Position numbers and translations under genes: made by a program. 22,158 bases of DNA from positions 1,364-23,521 of the forward strand of contig DGFF01000041.1 of NCBI GenBank assembly GCA_002391545.1, read 5' to 3'. The notes under the pieces are model-generated. The model did not search any database. It worked only from the letters and a program-made list of their open reading frames with translations, and was not told where the DNA came from. This DNA comes from Candidatus Fermentithermobacillaceae bacterium UBA3907. GTDB taxonomy: Bacteria; Bacillota; Sulfobacillia; Fermentithermobacillales; Fermentithermobacillaceae. Positions 1 to 7,700 of the stretch are shown here, one piece after another; within the stretch, counting starts at the first letter, position 1, and the number at the start of each line of letters is the position of its first letter.

Positions 1-843
1 TGGACACCTAATATACCCTTTGCCATCTAAGATTTGGATCATCCTACCAGTAGATACCTCAACCAGCCATAGATCTTGCTTCTCCATATAATCTGCATCA
101 TCGCATCTTAGAGCTGTGATGACCAAATATTTGCCGTCTGGAGAAAATCTGGGTTCGACATGATCATAATCACCACAGGTAAGCCTGCGTACATTACCTT
201 CAATCTCTCCTGATTCAGGTTGTGCATCAGGCACCGAAACTACGAAAATGTGGCTTCTAAGATCACCTAGATAACCAACACCGTCGAAACGATACGTAAA
301 CCGATTTATAACTTTCACATCTGAAATCCGCTCGTGAGCCGAATTATCTTTTCCTTCGGGCACATGTTTATCTAAGAGTGCCTGTTTAGCCTGATCTTCG
401 GCGCGTTTTCTATCCCAATCAGGAGCACCAGGGTATGGAACCCATGTGTAACTTTTAGTGAAAGCCCTAGACACAAAAACGATGAACCGGCCATCGGGAG
501 ACCACACTGGAGGCCCCATCACACTTTGCTCCGTTTTTGCAAGCCACGGCTCACCTCCCTCCGCTTCCATTATCCATATCTGAGCCTTACCAGAACGATC
601 AGACACGAAAGCAAATCTTTTCCCATCAGGTGACCACCTAGGAAACCTATCTTTACCTGACGCAGTGAGTTTCTTAGGTTTACCCCCTTCAGTGTCGACC
701 ATCCAAATATTAGTCAGTTCACCATCTTCCTTTTTATCTGCCTGGGCTGCCACAAAAAGGACCCTAGAACCGTCGGGCGATATGTGGGCATCCCCATGCT
801 TTCTGAATTTATAGATGTCTTCGGGTGTAAGCGTTCTCGGCAT
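1..843 (-). CDS. S9-family (prolyl oligopeptidase-type) peptidase, N-terminal part, truncated by window edge
   Basis: Reading the minus strand from the ATG at 843 gives an open frame of 281 codons that runs off the left edge. It begins MPRTLTPEDIYKFRKHGDAH and carries repeated beta-propeller blades of the TolB/WD40-like type: ISPDGSRVLF (about residues 21-30), WSPDGKRFAFVSDR (70-83), WSPDGRFIVFVS (114-125) and FSPDGKYLVIT (233-243). The Leu-Thr-Pro-Glu-Asp start and these SPDG blades are typical of dipeptidyl-peptidase/acylaminoacyl-peptidase-like S9 enzymes, whose catalytic alpha/beta-hydrolase domain would follow outside the window. That the peptidase domain is present is therefore inferred; a stand-alone TolB-like propeller is the alternative. 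There is no signal peptide, so a cytoplasmic peptide-degrading role is likely. A purine-rich GGGAGG lies just before the ATG. The gene diverges from the creatininase-family gene and is not part of the conserved block to the right. Confidence 0.8.
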   Translation of the reverse strand, partial: MPRTLTPEDIYKFRKHGDAHISPDGSRVLFVAAQADKKEDGELTNIWMVDTEGGKPKKLTASGKDRFPRWSPDGKRFAFVSDRSGKAQIWIMEAEGGEPWLAKTEQSVMGPPVWSPDGRFIVFVSRAFTKSYTWVPYPGAPDWDRKRAEDQAKQALLDKHVPEGKDNSAHERISDVKVINRFTYRFDGVGYLGDLRSHIFVVSVPDAQPESGEIEGNVRRLTCGDYDHVEPRFSPDGKYLVITALRCDDADYMEKQDLWLVEVSTGRMIQILDGKGYIRCP

Positions 844-1029
844 TTAACTCCCTCCCCCATATTAAGTTGGATCTAAAAAACCTGGGTCTTCTGTATACAC
901 TTCTTTCGCTTAAACTCCCGTTTTCTCCTTGCTCAAAGACCGCTCATAGTAACATAGGATATTCCTACATCCTGAAGTACAATGATACTAAGCACATATG
1001 AGCAGGAAAGAACAGGAGGTTATTTGCAC

Positions 1030-1803
1030 ATGCCAATTGAGTTCAGACTTGAACGCTTATCCAGACACAGATTTGAAAAGCAAGCTTTCGACAAGGCCAT
1101 ATTGGTAACTGGTGCGACTGAAAACCATGCCTACCATCTGCCTATGGGAACAGATACATTTGCCGCGTATGGGGTTGCCGAACAGGTAGCCGCCAAGACT
1201 CCAGGAACCCTTCTATTGCCGCCAATTCCTTTTGGCGTAAGCGACGGTCTCATGCCCTATCCTTTCACCATAACTGTTACGCCAGAAACTATGGCTCAAG
1301 TTATATTCGAGATCATAGAATCATGCATACAGCAGGGGATAAGCCGTTTCTTGATCATAAACGGGCACGGAGGCAACAATTCTGCCATTGATATGGCGGC
1401 GCGAAAAATAAAAAAGACCTTCCCATCGGTGAAACTCGCTGCGTCCATGGCATGGTGGATCTCTGGACCTAGACTTTGCCCAAAAGGCACCTTCAGTGAG
1501 GATTACGGTATAGGACATGCAGGAGAGGCAGAAACTTCTGTAGCCCTTTATCTAGTACCTCACCTTGTTGATATGAATGTGGCTGAGGGCGAATGGCCTC
1601 AATCCCCAAGAGAAATAAAACTATTCACAACTATTCCTGAAACATCCAAAACCGGCGCTACTGGCGACCCCAAAAAAGCAACCTCTGAAAAAGGACGATT
1701 AATCGTTGAATGCTTGTCAGACTATTTGAGCAAGTTTCTCATAGAAATGGACAACACAGACTGGAACTTTGTGCGGGATGATTGGTCTTTTCTAGACGTC
1801 TAG
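1030..1803 (+). CDS. Creatininase-family amidohydrolase
   Basis: This 257-residue protein has the metal-site pattern of the creatininase family (creatinine amidohydrolase, PF02633 type). ATENHAYHLPMGTD at about residues 29-42 supplies E31, H33 and D42. NGHGGNN is at 111-117 and GHAGEAETS at 162-170, with acidic ligands E166/E168. The family hydrolyses cyclic or linear amides using two divalent metals; members include creatininase, mycofactocin MftE and an enzyme of riboflavin/F420 biosynthesis, so the substrate cannot be read from the sequence. TGATGDPKKAT near 208-218 is also a family signature. An in-frame ATG lies upstream at 982, but I place the start at 1030 because AGGAGG (1014-1019) sits 10 bases before it and homology begins there. 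The gene is convergent with the tRNA-Leu, only 13 bases away, with no visible terminator. It is a likely accessory gene beside the conserved block. Confidence 0.85.
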   Translation: MPIEFRLERLSRHRFEKQAFDKAILVTGATENHAYHLPMGTDTFAAYGVAEQVAAKTPGTLLLPPIPFGVSDGLMPYPFTITVTPETMAQVIFEIIESCIQQGISRFLIINGHGGNNSAIDMAARKIKKTFPSVKLAASMAWWISGPRLCPKGTFSEDYGIGHAGEAETSVALYLVPHLVDMNVAEGEWPQSPREIKLFTTIPETSKTGATGDPKKATSEKGRLIVECLSDYLSKFLIEMDNTDWNFVRDDWSFLDV

Positions 1804-1816
1804 GCGGATGAAATAA

Positions 1817-1904
1817 TGGTGCCGGGGGCGGGACTCGAACCCGCACGGGCTCAAAGCCCAGGGGATTTTAAGTCCCCATTGTCTACCCGTTCCAACACCC
1901 CGGC
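1817..1904 (-). tRNA. tRNA-Leu (anticodon UAA), CCA encoded
   Basis: Read on the minus strand, the acceptor arms GCCGGGG and CCCCGGC pair, followed by discriminator A and an encoded CCA (1817-1820). The anticodon stem GGGGA/TCCCC encloses CTTAAAA, giving anticodon TAA. A long variable arm (GGGC TTTGA GCCC) marks a class II tRNA, and the T arm GCGGG TTCGAGT CCCGC is complete. The UAA anticodon reads the Leu codons UUA and UUG. The 5' end is only six bases after the yabR stop codon, so the tRNA is probably made as part of the yabR transcript and released by RNase P. Confidence 0.97.
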
Positions 1905-1910
1905 TTTTCG

Positions 1911-2303
1911 CTAGATCTCTCGACGGGAACCCCGTCCTCCTCGTTTCGAGTCTACGTTCTTTTTGAGGTCTGCTTGACGCTCCTCGCTTTCTTTCATGAA
2001 TCGAGCAACTTTCTCTTCAAAATCCGCCTTGTTACTCCGGGATTCAACAACAGAACGCCTTTGATAATCTGGATTAGCCTGTTTTATACTCAATCCTATT
2101 CTTCCCGAATCATCCATAGACAAGATTTTGACTTTAACTGTATCGTTCTTCTTCACATAATCGTTTATATCTTTTACATACTCATCAGCGATTTCAGAGA
2201 TGTGAACCAACCCTGTTCTGCCATCGGGCAGCATCACAAATGCACCGAAATTTGTCACTCCAGTAACTACTCCCTCTACAATCGCTCCTACTTCGAGGGC
2301 CAT
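1911..2303 (-). CDS. yabR: S1-domain RNA-binding protein, YabR-like
   Basis: This is a 130-residue protein with one S1 (OB-fold) domain at about residues 3-72: GAIVEGVVTGVTNFGAFVMLPDG, then GLVHISEIADEYVKDINDYVKKND and VKVKILSMDDSGRIGLSIK. These are the hallmark strands of the S1 fold seen in ribosomal protein S1, PNPase and YabR/YugI. The rest is a charged, Arg/Lys-rich tail ending RGGRGSRREI, which is probably disordered and nucleic-acid binding. YabR is thought to act in the cytoplasm on RNA or ribosomes; its exact role is not settled. The location next to divIC and rqcP matches yabR in Bacillus subtilis. AGGAGG (2316-2321) is 12 bases before the ATG, a slightly long spacing. A sigma-A-type promoter lies at 2374-2403. 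The tRNA-Leu follows immediately downstream. Confidence 0.92.
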   Translation of the reverse strand: MALEVGAIVEGVVTGVTNFGAFVMLPDGRTGLVHISEIADEYVKDINDYVKKNDTVKVKILSMDDSGRIGLSIKQANPDYQRRSVVESRSNKADFEEKVARFMKESEERQADLKKNVDSKRGGRGSRREI

Positions 2304-2373
2304 ACCTTGTACATTCCTCCTAGGTTATTTTGATAAATTTGACCATCTTTACGTGCAGCTTGATTGCATTTCC

Positions 2374-2403
2374 AGAATATTAGCAAGCGCTTGTATCTGT
2401 CAA
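2374..2403 (-). promoter_or_regulatory. Sigma-A-type promoter for yabR-tRNA-Leu, with a 10-base palindrome in the spacer
   Basis: On the minus strand, a perfect -35 TTGACA (2398-2403) and a -10 TATTCT (2374-2379) are separated by 18 bases. Inside the spacer lies the perfect palindrome CAAGCGCTTG (2384-2393). A palindrome between -35 and -10, centred on CG, is where and how LacI/GalR-type repressors often bind, but no such regulator is encoded in the window. The predicted transcript has a leader of about 65 bases before the yabR ATG. Confidence 0.6.
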
Positions 2404-2590
2404 TACTATCTGCCAACGTACAACCTAGATATTATTCTAACTCTTTTGCCAATAAGATTCCACTTATACCGCTCATTGTGCTTATGCTCACAGGAAAACT
2501 TTTCTGATTCAATTCCCACTCTTTCTGAGATCTAAGCTAAACCCTCTGGTAGAAAATACGATTCTGTTATAAAATACATTTGTACAAAGT

Positions 2591-2622
2591 TTGTCCACAA
2601 TTTGTGGATAGATTGTGGATAA
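2591..2622. promoter_or_regulatory. Cluster of three DnaA-box-like sites / operator-like repeats upstream of the HTH gene
   Basis: Three 9-mers match the DnaA box TTATCCACA. TTGTCCACA at 2591-2599 (plus strand) has one mismatch, TGTGGATAG at 2603-2611 (minus-strand box) has one mismatch, and TGTGGATAA at 2614-2622 (minus-strand box) is perfect. The first two form an inverted repeat TCCACAA-T-TTGTGGA (2594-2608). The second and third are direct repeats of TTGTGGATA exactly 11 bases apart, on the same face of the helix. The cluster ends 15 bases before the ATG and touches the ribosome binding site region, a position suited to repression or DnaA control. It could equally be the operator of the adjacent HTH protein. 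Confidence 0.6.
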
Positions 2623-2637
2623 CTCAGGAGAACAACC

Positions 2638-2868
2638 ATGCAGATCGAAATCCGCGGCGTCGAAAAATTAAGTTTTAGAGAACGACAAGTAGTAGTCCTA
2701 AAAGAAACTGGCCATTCAACCCAAGAAATAGCCGAGAGACTTGGACTGAGTCAGTCTACTGTAGCAACCCTATACAACAGAGCCAAAACCAAGGGCTACG
2801 AGGTTGTTATCGTTATTTCAGGTGATCCATTGAATCTGTTTGGCGGCGAAGAACCATTGGAGGAATAA
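2638..2868 (+). CDS. Small helix-turn-helix protein (LuxR / sigma region 4-like), unknown role
   Basis: This 76-residue protein is almost entirely one DNA-binding domain. Residues 11-50 (LSFRERQVVVLKETGHSTQE, then IAERLGLSQSTVATLYNRAK) have the form of a LuxR/GerE or sigma-70 region 4 helix-turn-helix, with the usual EIAERLGLSQSTV recognition segment. A short hydrophobic strand (YEVVIVI) and an acidic C-terminus follow. There is no receiver, ligand-binding or core-binding domain, so it is not a complete response regulator or sigma factor. AGGAG (2625-2629) lies 8 bases before the ATG. The stop codon is 3 bases from the divIC ATG, and the divIC ribosome binding site lies inside this gene, so the two are surely cotranscribed and probably coupled. 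I do not recognise a named orthologue. A local regulator of cell division, perhaps self-regulating through the repeats at 2591-2622, is an inference only. Confidence 0.75.
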   Translation: MQIEIRGVEKLSFRERQVVVLKETGHSTQEIAERLGLSQSTVATLYNRAKTKGYEVVIVISGDPLNLFGGEEPLEE

Positions 2869-2871
2869 CCC

Positions 2872-3171
2872 ATGCATAACACAGAACGCAAGAAAACCGG
2901 TGCCCGTAAATTCCGTGGCTTCTGGGTGCTCATTGCGCTTGTGGTGGTGAGCTTCGCAATAAGGCAGACAGAGGTCATACGTATAAAAAGACGGATTGAA
3001 GAGGTTAAGGCCGAAATTGACTATTTGCGCATTTCTAATAACGCCTTGGAACAACAAATCGAAATAATGAAAACGCCTGAGTACATCGAAGAAATTGCCA
3101 GAGAAAAACTGGGGCTGGTTATGCCTGGAGAGGTACAGTATATACCTATCAAAAACCATACTAAAGAATAA
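2872..3171 (+). CDS. divIC: Septum formation initiator, DivIC/FtsB family
   Basis: This 99-residue single-pass membrane protein has a basic N-terminus, a membrane segment at about residues 17-30 (FWVLIALVVVSFAI), a coiled coil at about 35-68 (IKRRIEEVKAEIDYLRISNN and onward) and the family motif YIEEIAREKLGLVMPGEVQY near 71-90. DivIC/FtsB joins FtsL and DivIB/FtsQ in the divisome outside the membrane and links the Z ring to septal wall synthesis. TTGGAGG (2858-2864) precedes the ATG and overlaps the end of the HTH gene. In Bacillus subtilis divIC points the same way as mfd and yabR; here it is inverted and follows a helix-turn-helix gene. Its stop codon (3169-3171) abuts the rqcP stop codon (3172-3174). 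yabP and yabQ, its usual neighbours in spore formers, are absent. Confidence 0.93.
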   Translation: MHNTERKKTGARKFRGFWVLIALVVVSFAIRQTEVIRIKRRIEEVKAEIDYLRISNNALEQQIEIMKTPEYIEEIAREKLGLVMPGEVQYIPIKNHTKE

Positions 3172-3468
3172 TCACAAATAGTCTGGCTCGAGAGCTTCAG
3201 CATCGGATATATTGGACACATCTGTTGAGGATAAGTTTTTGTATAGCGATGGGGCAGTTTTTTTGTCAGCGCTTTCAGCCAACCCTGTAACTTCTACAAC
3301 AATCTTTCTGGAACCGTAATTGACTTCTATAATGTCGCCTACGTCTACATTAGTTGAGGGCTTGGCAGTACGACCATTTTTCTTAACGTGGCCACCGTTG
3401 CAAAGCTGCTGAGCCAAATTCCTACGCTTAACTATTCGCGTAACTTTTAAGTACTTATCTAATCGCAC
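3172..3468 (-). CDS. rqcP: S4-domain RNA-binding protein RqcP (YabO/Hsp15-like)
   Basis: This protein of about 98 residues opens with the S4 domain pattern RLDKYLKVTRIVKRRNLAQQ, then CNGGHVKKNGRTAKPSTNVDVGDIIEVNYG. RqcP binds the large ribosomal subunit and helps RqcH add alanine tails to stalled nascent chains in bacterial ribosome-associated quality control. The open frame extends to a TTG at 3483, but I chose the GTG at 3468: it puts MRLDKY at the start as in Bacillus subtilis RqcP, and a GAGAGG-like site lies about 7 bases upstream. The C-terminus (about 20 residues after the S4 core) is acidic and longer than in Bacillus. The gene follows hup, mazG and mfd and meets divIC tail to tail. 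Confidence 0.9.
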   Translation of the reverse strand: MRLDKYLKVTRIVKRRNLAQQLCNGGHVKKNGRTAKPSTNVDVGDIIEVNYGSRKIVVEVTGLAESADKKTAPSLYKNLSSTDVSNISDAEALEPDYL

Positions 3469-3496
3469 TGCCAACCCTCTCAAATCTTAAACGAAA

Positions 3497-3781
3497 TTAC
3501 TCGATCTTTCCGCTTACGGCGTCCTTTAAACCTTTACCTGGCTTGAAAACAGGTACCTTCCCTGCGGGGATTTGGATAGGCTCCCCTGTACGTGGATTGC
3601 GGCCTTCACGAGCCGCCCGCTCTCTCACGCTAAAAGTGCCAAACCCCAGTATGGCAACTGGCTCATCCTGGGCGAGGCTTTCCTGAACTACTTCGATGAA
3701 ACCGTTTATTGCCTTCTCTGCGTCCTTTTTCGTTAACCCCGATTTTTCCGCTACCTTAGATACAAGTTCTGATTTGTTCAC
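3497..3781 (-). CDS. hup: HU-family nucleoid DNA-binding protein
   Basis: This 94-residue protein starts (M/V)NKSELVSKVAEKSGLTKKDA and contains the HU signature GFGTFSVRERAAREGRNPRTGE in the beta arm, with the intercalating proline region (NPRTGEPIQIPA) intact. It is a homodimeric histone-like protein that bends and compacts DNA. The frame is open up to 3874, but the GTG at 3781 is the right start: GGAGGG lies 9 bases upstream and the length then fits the family (90-95 residues). The extra upstream codons have no HU similarity. hup between mazG and rqcP is a common clostridial arrangement. A 187-base gap separates it from mazG, so it probably has its own promoter; TATAGT in that gap is a candidate -10 without a clear -35. 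Confidence 0.95.
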   Translation of the reverse strand: MNKSELVSKVAEKSGLTKKDAEKAINGFIEVVQESLAQDEPVAILGFGTFSVRERAAREGRNPRTGEPIQIPAGKVPVFKPGKGLKDAVSGKIE

Positions 3782-3968
3782 TTGATGGATCCCTCCGTCT
3801 GATAATTTTATTTGACTTACATACGGAAATCCCTTTCCCACTATAAAACACCTGGCTGAGTCGTATAGCATCATTTGGTGTAATCGTGGCCCTAAAAGCC
3901 CAGAACTACTGTATTTTACATTCTAGTTGTTAGTTTACCATCAAAAGCCTTAAGTTACATCACATATC

Positions 3969-4754
3969 TCATATATTTTCACGTTTCTTTGCCCGTTCCC
4001 ACAACGCATCAAGATAATCTAGCCCAACATCTTCAATGTTCAGGTTTTCCTGCTCCAGATATGACTCAACCTGCCTGAATCTTTGCCCAAATTTATCGAT
4101 AGCGCTTGAAAGGGCAATTTCTGCATCAACACCCAGGTGCCTTGCCAAATTTACACATGCGAAAAGGAGGTCCCCAATTTCTTCTGCTATTTTTTCGCCA
4201 TCGCCGTTTTCATAAGCTTCTTTAACTTCTGAAACTTCCTCTTCTACTTTTTCAAAAACCCCCTGGCAGTCAGACCAGTCAAAGCCAACCTTAGCTGCTA
4301 AAGTTTGCTGCTCCTGGGCTCTCATAAGAGCAGGAAGCCCTTTGCTAACCTCATCCATGAGAGATTGCCCCTCTTGGTATCGTCCAGGCTCCTTACGCTT
4401 TATTTCCGCCCACAGTTTCTCAACCTCTTCAGGGCTTTCCGCGTTAAGATCTCCGAAAACGTGGGGGTGCCTCCTTATAAGTTTGTCTGATATGCCATTT
4501 AGTACGCCGTCAAAAGTAAAATCTCCTTTTTCCTCACCTATAACAGCGTAAAGACCAACCTCCAGCATGAGGTCACCTAGTTCCTCTTGAAGGTCACCTG
4601 GATCTTCTTTCACAGCAGCCAGGGCGACTTCATATGCCTCTTCAAGAAGAAAGGGCACGAGCGTCTCATAAGTTTGGGCTCGATCCCATGGACAACCTTC
4701 AGGCCCTCTCAGTTTTCTAACAATGGATGTAAAACGCTGCCAGGCGTCTTCCAA
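3969..4754 (-). CDS. mazG: Nucleoside triphosphate pyrophosphohydrolase MazG
   Basis: This 261-residue protein has two MazG modules. The first shows GCPWDRAQTYETLVPFLLEE, AYEV and EELGDLMLEVGLYA at about residues 20-70. The second shows VEEEVSEVKEAY and EEIGDLLFACVNLARH at about 170-210. The acidic EExxE...ExxD residues bind Mg2+ for hydrolysis of NTPs to NMP and pyrophosphate, which removes aberrant or surplus nucleotides. It lacks the N-terminal tetrapyrrole-methylase-like domain found in Bacillus YabN and matches the short enterobacterial form in size. The start is TTG, with AGGAGG 7 bases upstream; that site overlaps the mfd stop codon (ATGAGGAGG), so mazG is probably coupled to mfd. The same order mfd-mazG-hup-rqcP is known in clostridia. 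Confidence 0.95.
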   Translation of the reverse strand: MEDAWQRFTSIVRKLRGPEGCPWDRAQTYETLVPFLLEEAYEVALAAVKEDPGDLQEELGDLMLEVGLYAVIGEEKGDFTFDGVLNGISDKLIRRHPHVFGDLNAESPEEVEKLWAEIKRKEPGRYQEGQSLMDEVSKGLPALMRAQEQQTLAAKVGFDWSDCQGVFEKVEEEVSEVKEAYENGDGEKIAEEIGDLLFACVNLARHLGVDAEIALSSAIDKFGQRFRQVESYLEQENLNIEDVGLDYLDALWERAKKRENI

Positions 4755-4766
4755 AGGTGTACCTCC

Positions 4767-7700
4767 TCATTTTTGACTTAGGTGATCCAATAAAACATTT
4801 GCTATTTTAAGAGCCCTCTCTAGGGCCATATCCGCTGTCTCACTAGATAATATCACGTTTAGAGTAGAAAACTTTCCATCAAACCAACTTCCCGGAAACT
4901 CTCTGCTTATAGACTGTATTTTATCAAAAGGAAATAGATGGGGGACCTCCGCCCTAAAGGACAATCGCTGCTTCTCCGAAAAGAAGTCTCCTGTATAGTA
5001 AGATACGTAGGTTATACCTAAAAGCGCGCACATTATTTTCAACCTGGCCACATCCAACAAGTTGCGCGCTTCTTTTGGCAGATCTCCATACCTGTCTTCC
5101 AACTCTACCTCAATATCGTTTATGGTATCCAAATCTTGAGCCCCTGCTATGCGCTTGTAGAAGGCAAACCGGGTTTTAGAATCTGCAATGTAAGATTGGG
5201 AAAAGTAGGCATCGCACGGTATATCGACTGTTGCAGACATTTGTTCAGGCGCCTTTATGGTCTCTCCCTTTAGGTTCTTTACAGCTTCGTCAAGAAGCCG
5301 TATGTACATGTCATATCCTACTAGCTCCATGAAGCCATGCTGTTCAGGACCGAGAAGATTCCCAGCGCCCCTTATCTGCAAATCGCGCATGGCTAACTTA
5401 AACCCAGATCCCATGGAACTGAAATCGCGTAAAGCGGCAAGCCTTTGTTCTGCTTCTTGGGTGAGTACTCGAGACTCATGGTAGGTAAAGAATGCGTATG
5501 CGATCCTATTAGACCGACCTACCCTGCCTCTTAACTGATACAATTGAGCCAATCCAAGTTTGTCGGAATCTTCCACTATCAGGGTATTTACGTTGGGAAA
5601 ATCAAGGCCTGACTCTATTATAGTTGTGGACACAAGCACATCATATCGACCCAGCAAAAAGTCTCGCATAGTTCGGGCAAGTTCCTTTTCTCTCATTTGC
5701 CCATGGGCTACCCCAATCCTGGCTTCCGGAACCCACGTCTGCAGTTTATGAACTACCCTGCTTATAGACTGCACCCTGTTATGGACATAGAAGACTTGTC
5801 CTCCCCTGCCCATCTCCCTGCGAACAGCCTGGGCTATTAACCCAGGATCATAGGGTATAACGTACGTCTCTACAGGAAACCTTCCCTCAGGAGGAGTTTC
5901 AATAATGCTCACATCCCTCAAACCTGTAATGGCCATGTTTAATGTCCTGGGGATAGGCGTGGCAGTAAGGGTTAACACGTCACAGGTAACCGACATCTGT
6001 TTTAACCTTTCCTTATCTGCTACGCCAAACCTGTGCTCCTCGTCTATAATCAAAAGTCCTAGGTCCTTAAACTTCACGTCTTTGCTTAGCAATCTGTGGG
6101 TTCCCACAACTATATCAACTGCACCTAGTTTTAGGTCATTTAGTATCTTCTTCTGTTCAGCAGGCGTGCGAAAACGGCTAAGCACCTCTACTGAAATTGG
6201 ATAATCTGCAAACCGCCTGGTGAAAGTGGTGTAATGTTGTTCGGCAAGGATTGTAGTAGGAACTAAAACCGCAACCTGTTTTGACTCCATAACCGCCTTA
6301 AAAGCGGCTCTCATTGCCACCTCTGTTTTTCCATAACCAACGTCGCCGCAAAGAAGCCTGTCCATGGGATAAGGTTTCTCCATGTCTTCTTTTATTTCTG
6401 CAGTGGCCACAAGCTGGTCTTCGGTGTCTTCATATTCAAAAGCATCCTCGAATTCCTTTTGCCATACGGTATCAGGAGAATATGCATAGCCCTGGCGAGA
6501 TTTCCTCTGCGCTTCGACAATCAAGAGATCTTTGGCCATTTGTTCTATAGACTTGTTGACCCTAGTCTTTATCCTTTGCCATTCCCCACTGCCAAGCCTT
6601 TGTAAACGAGGCTTGGCTCCTTCTGGTCCAACGTATTTTTCAATCATATGTACCTGGTCTACGGGAATGTATAAAGCATCGTTCCCTGCATATTTAATGT
6701 GAATGTAATCTCGGCTAGCATTATCTACAGTCTTGTTCTTGATCCCCATAAACTGACCTATTCCATGATTGACATGAACCACATAGTCTCCTACAGAAAG
6801 ATCCTGCCAATCCAGGGTCGCTCTTTTGGCTTTTGGTTTTGTTCTACGTACTTTCTGCCCACCATATACCTCGTTCTCAGTGAAAATGCAAAGGTCTAAA
6901 GAGGGGCAATTAAAACCACTTTCGCCAGTTGCTATGGCCAAGGTCACTATTCCTGGCTGTGGGCGCTCTAAAATGTCATCTTGGATAGAAATAGGTACCT
7001 CTTCTTTTTCAAGCCATCTATGTACAGCGGTACGCCTTTCTTCATTCCCAACCAAAAGGACGACCCTCATATCATCAGACAAAAGTTCCTGAATTTCTTT
7101 CACCATGTCTTGCCATCTTCCAGCAAAACTCACCTGGATTTTAGTTTCCGCCTCGACTATCTCCTTAGGATTAAATCCTGGGTAACCTCTTGGAAAAGGA
7201 GCAAAACATAAGGAACAATCCTTCAACCTTGGTTCGATGAAAGCCGCAGGAAAATACACTGATGCATCCTCAGATTCCATAGCGCCAGCTATTATCCTGG
7301 CAGACGCTATTTCCGTTCCTATCTTTTCGAACTCCTTTAGAGATTCTAAACAACTATCGATCCCGTCAACCAACACCAAAGGTGGTTGTTTGAAATAGTC
7401 GAAGATTGTAACGCCTTCATTTCTGCCATCGTCTACAGCCAGAACATCTAACGCAGGAACCAAATACGCTTGTTTGATCTTTTCAAGTGAAACCTGGGTT
7501 TCAGGATCAAATATCCTAATAGAAACTATCTCATCTCCAAAGAACTCCAGCCTATAAGGATATTCAGAGATAGGGGGAAACACGTCTAGTATCCCGCCGC
7601 GAAGGCTCACCTCACCTTTGGTTTCTACAGAATACACCCGATCGTACCCAAATTTGACCAAGGTCCTTACCAGATTTTCAGGATCTGACATAGAGCCCAA

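Larger units (their letters stand above)
2304..2637. other. Divergent intergenic region between yabR and the HTH-divIC operon
   Basis: This 334-base stretch is rich in A and T and holds no convincing gene; the short open frame at 2353-2535 has no ribosome binding site and no recognisable product. It contains the yabR promoter with an internal palindrome (2374-2403), a possible -10 element TATAAA (2568-2573) for the plus-strand operon without a good -35, and the DnaA-box-like cluster (2591-2622). Both operons are therefore controlled from here. Confidence 0.7.

Noticed and set aside
2353..2535. 60-codon plus-strand open frame
   Set aside because: It lacks a ribosome binding site, has no recognisable domain, and covers the yabR promoter.
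2304..2637. Replication origin (oriC) at the DnaA-box cluster
   Set aside because: Only three boxes were found, with no dnaA or dnaN nearby and no clear unwinding element of repeated AT-rich 13-mers. Gene orientation also places the origin to the right of the window.
3838..3870. Similarity to the phage T7 promoter (ATACGACTCA on the minus strand)
   Set aside because: Only 10 bases match, no phage gene is nearby, and the match probably arose by chance in the hup upstream region.
3782..3874. N-terminal extension of HU (31 residues)
   Set aside because: It has no HU similarity, and a strong ribosome binding site serves the GTG at 3781.
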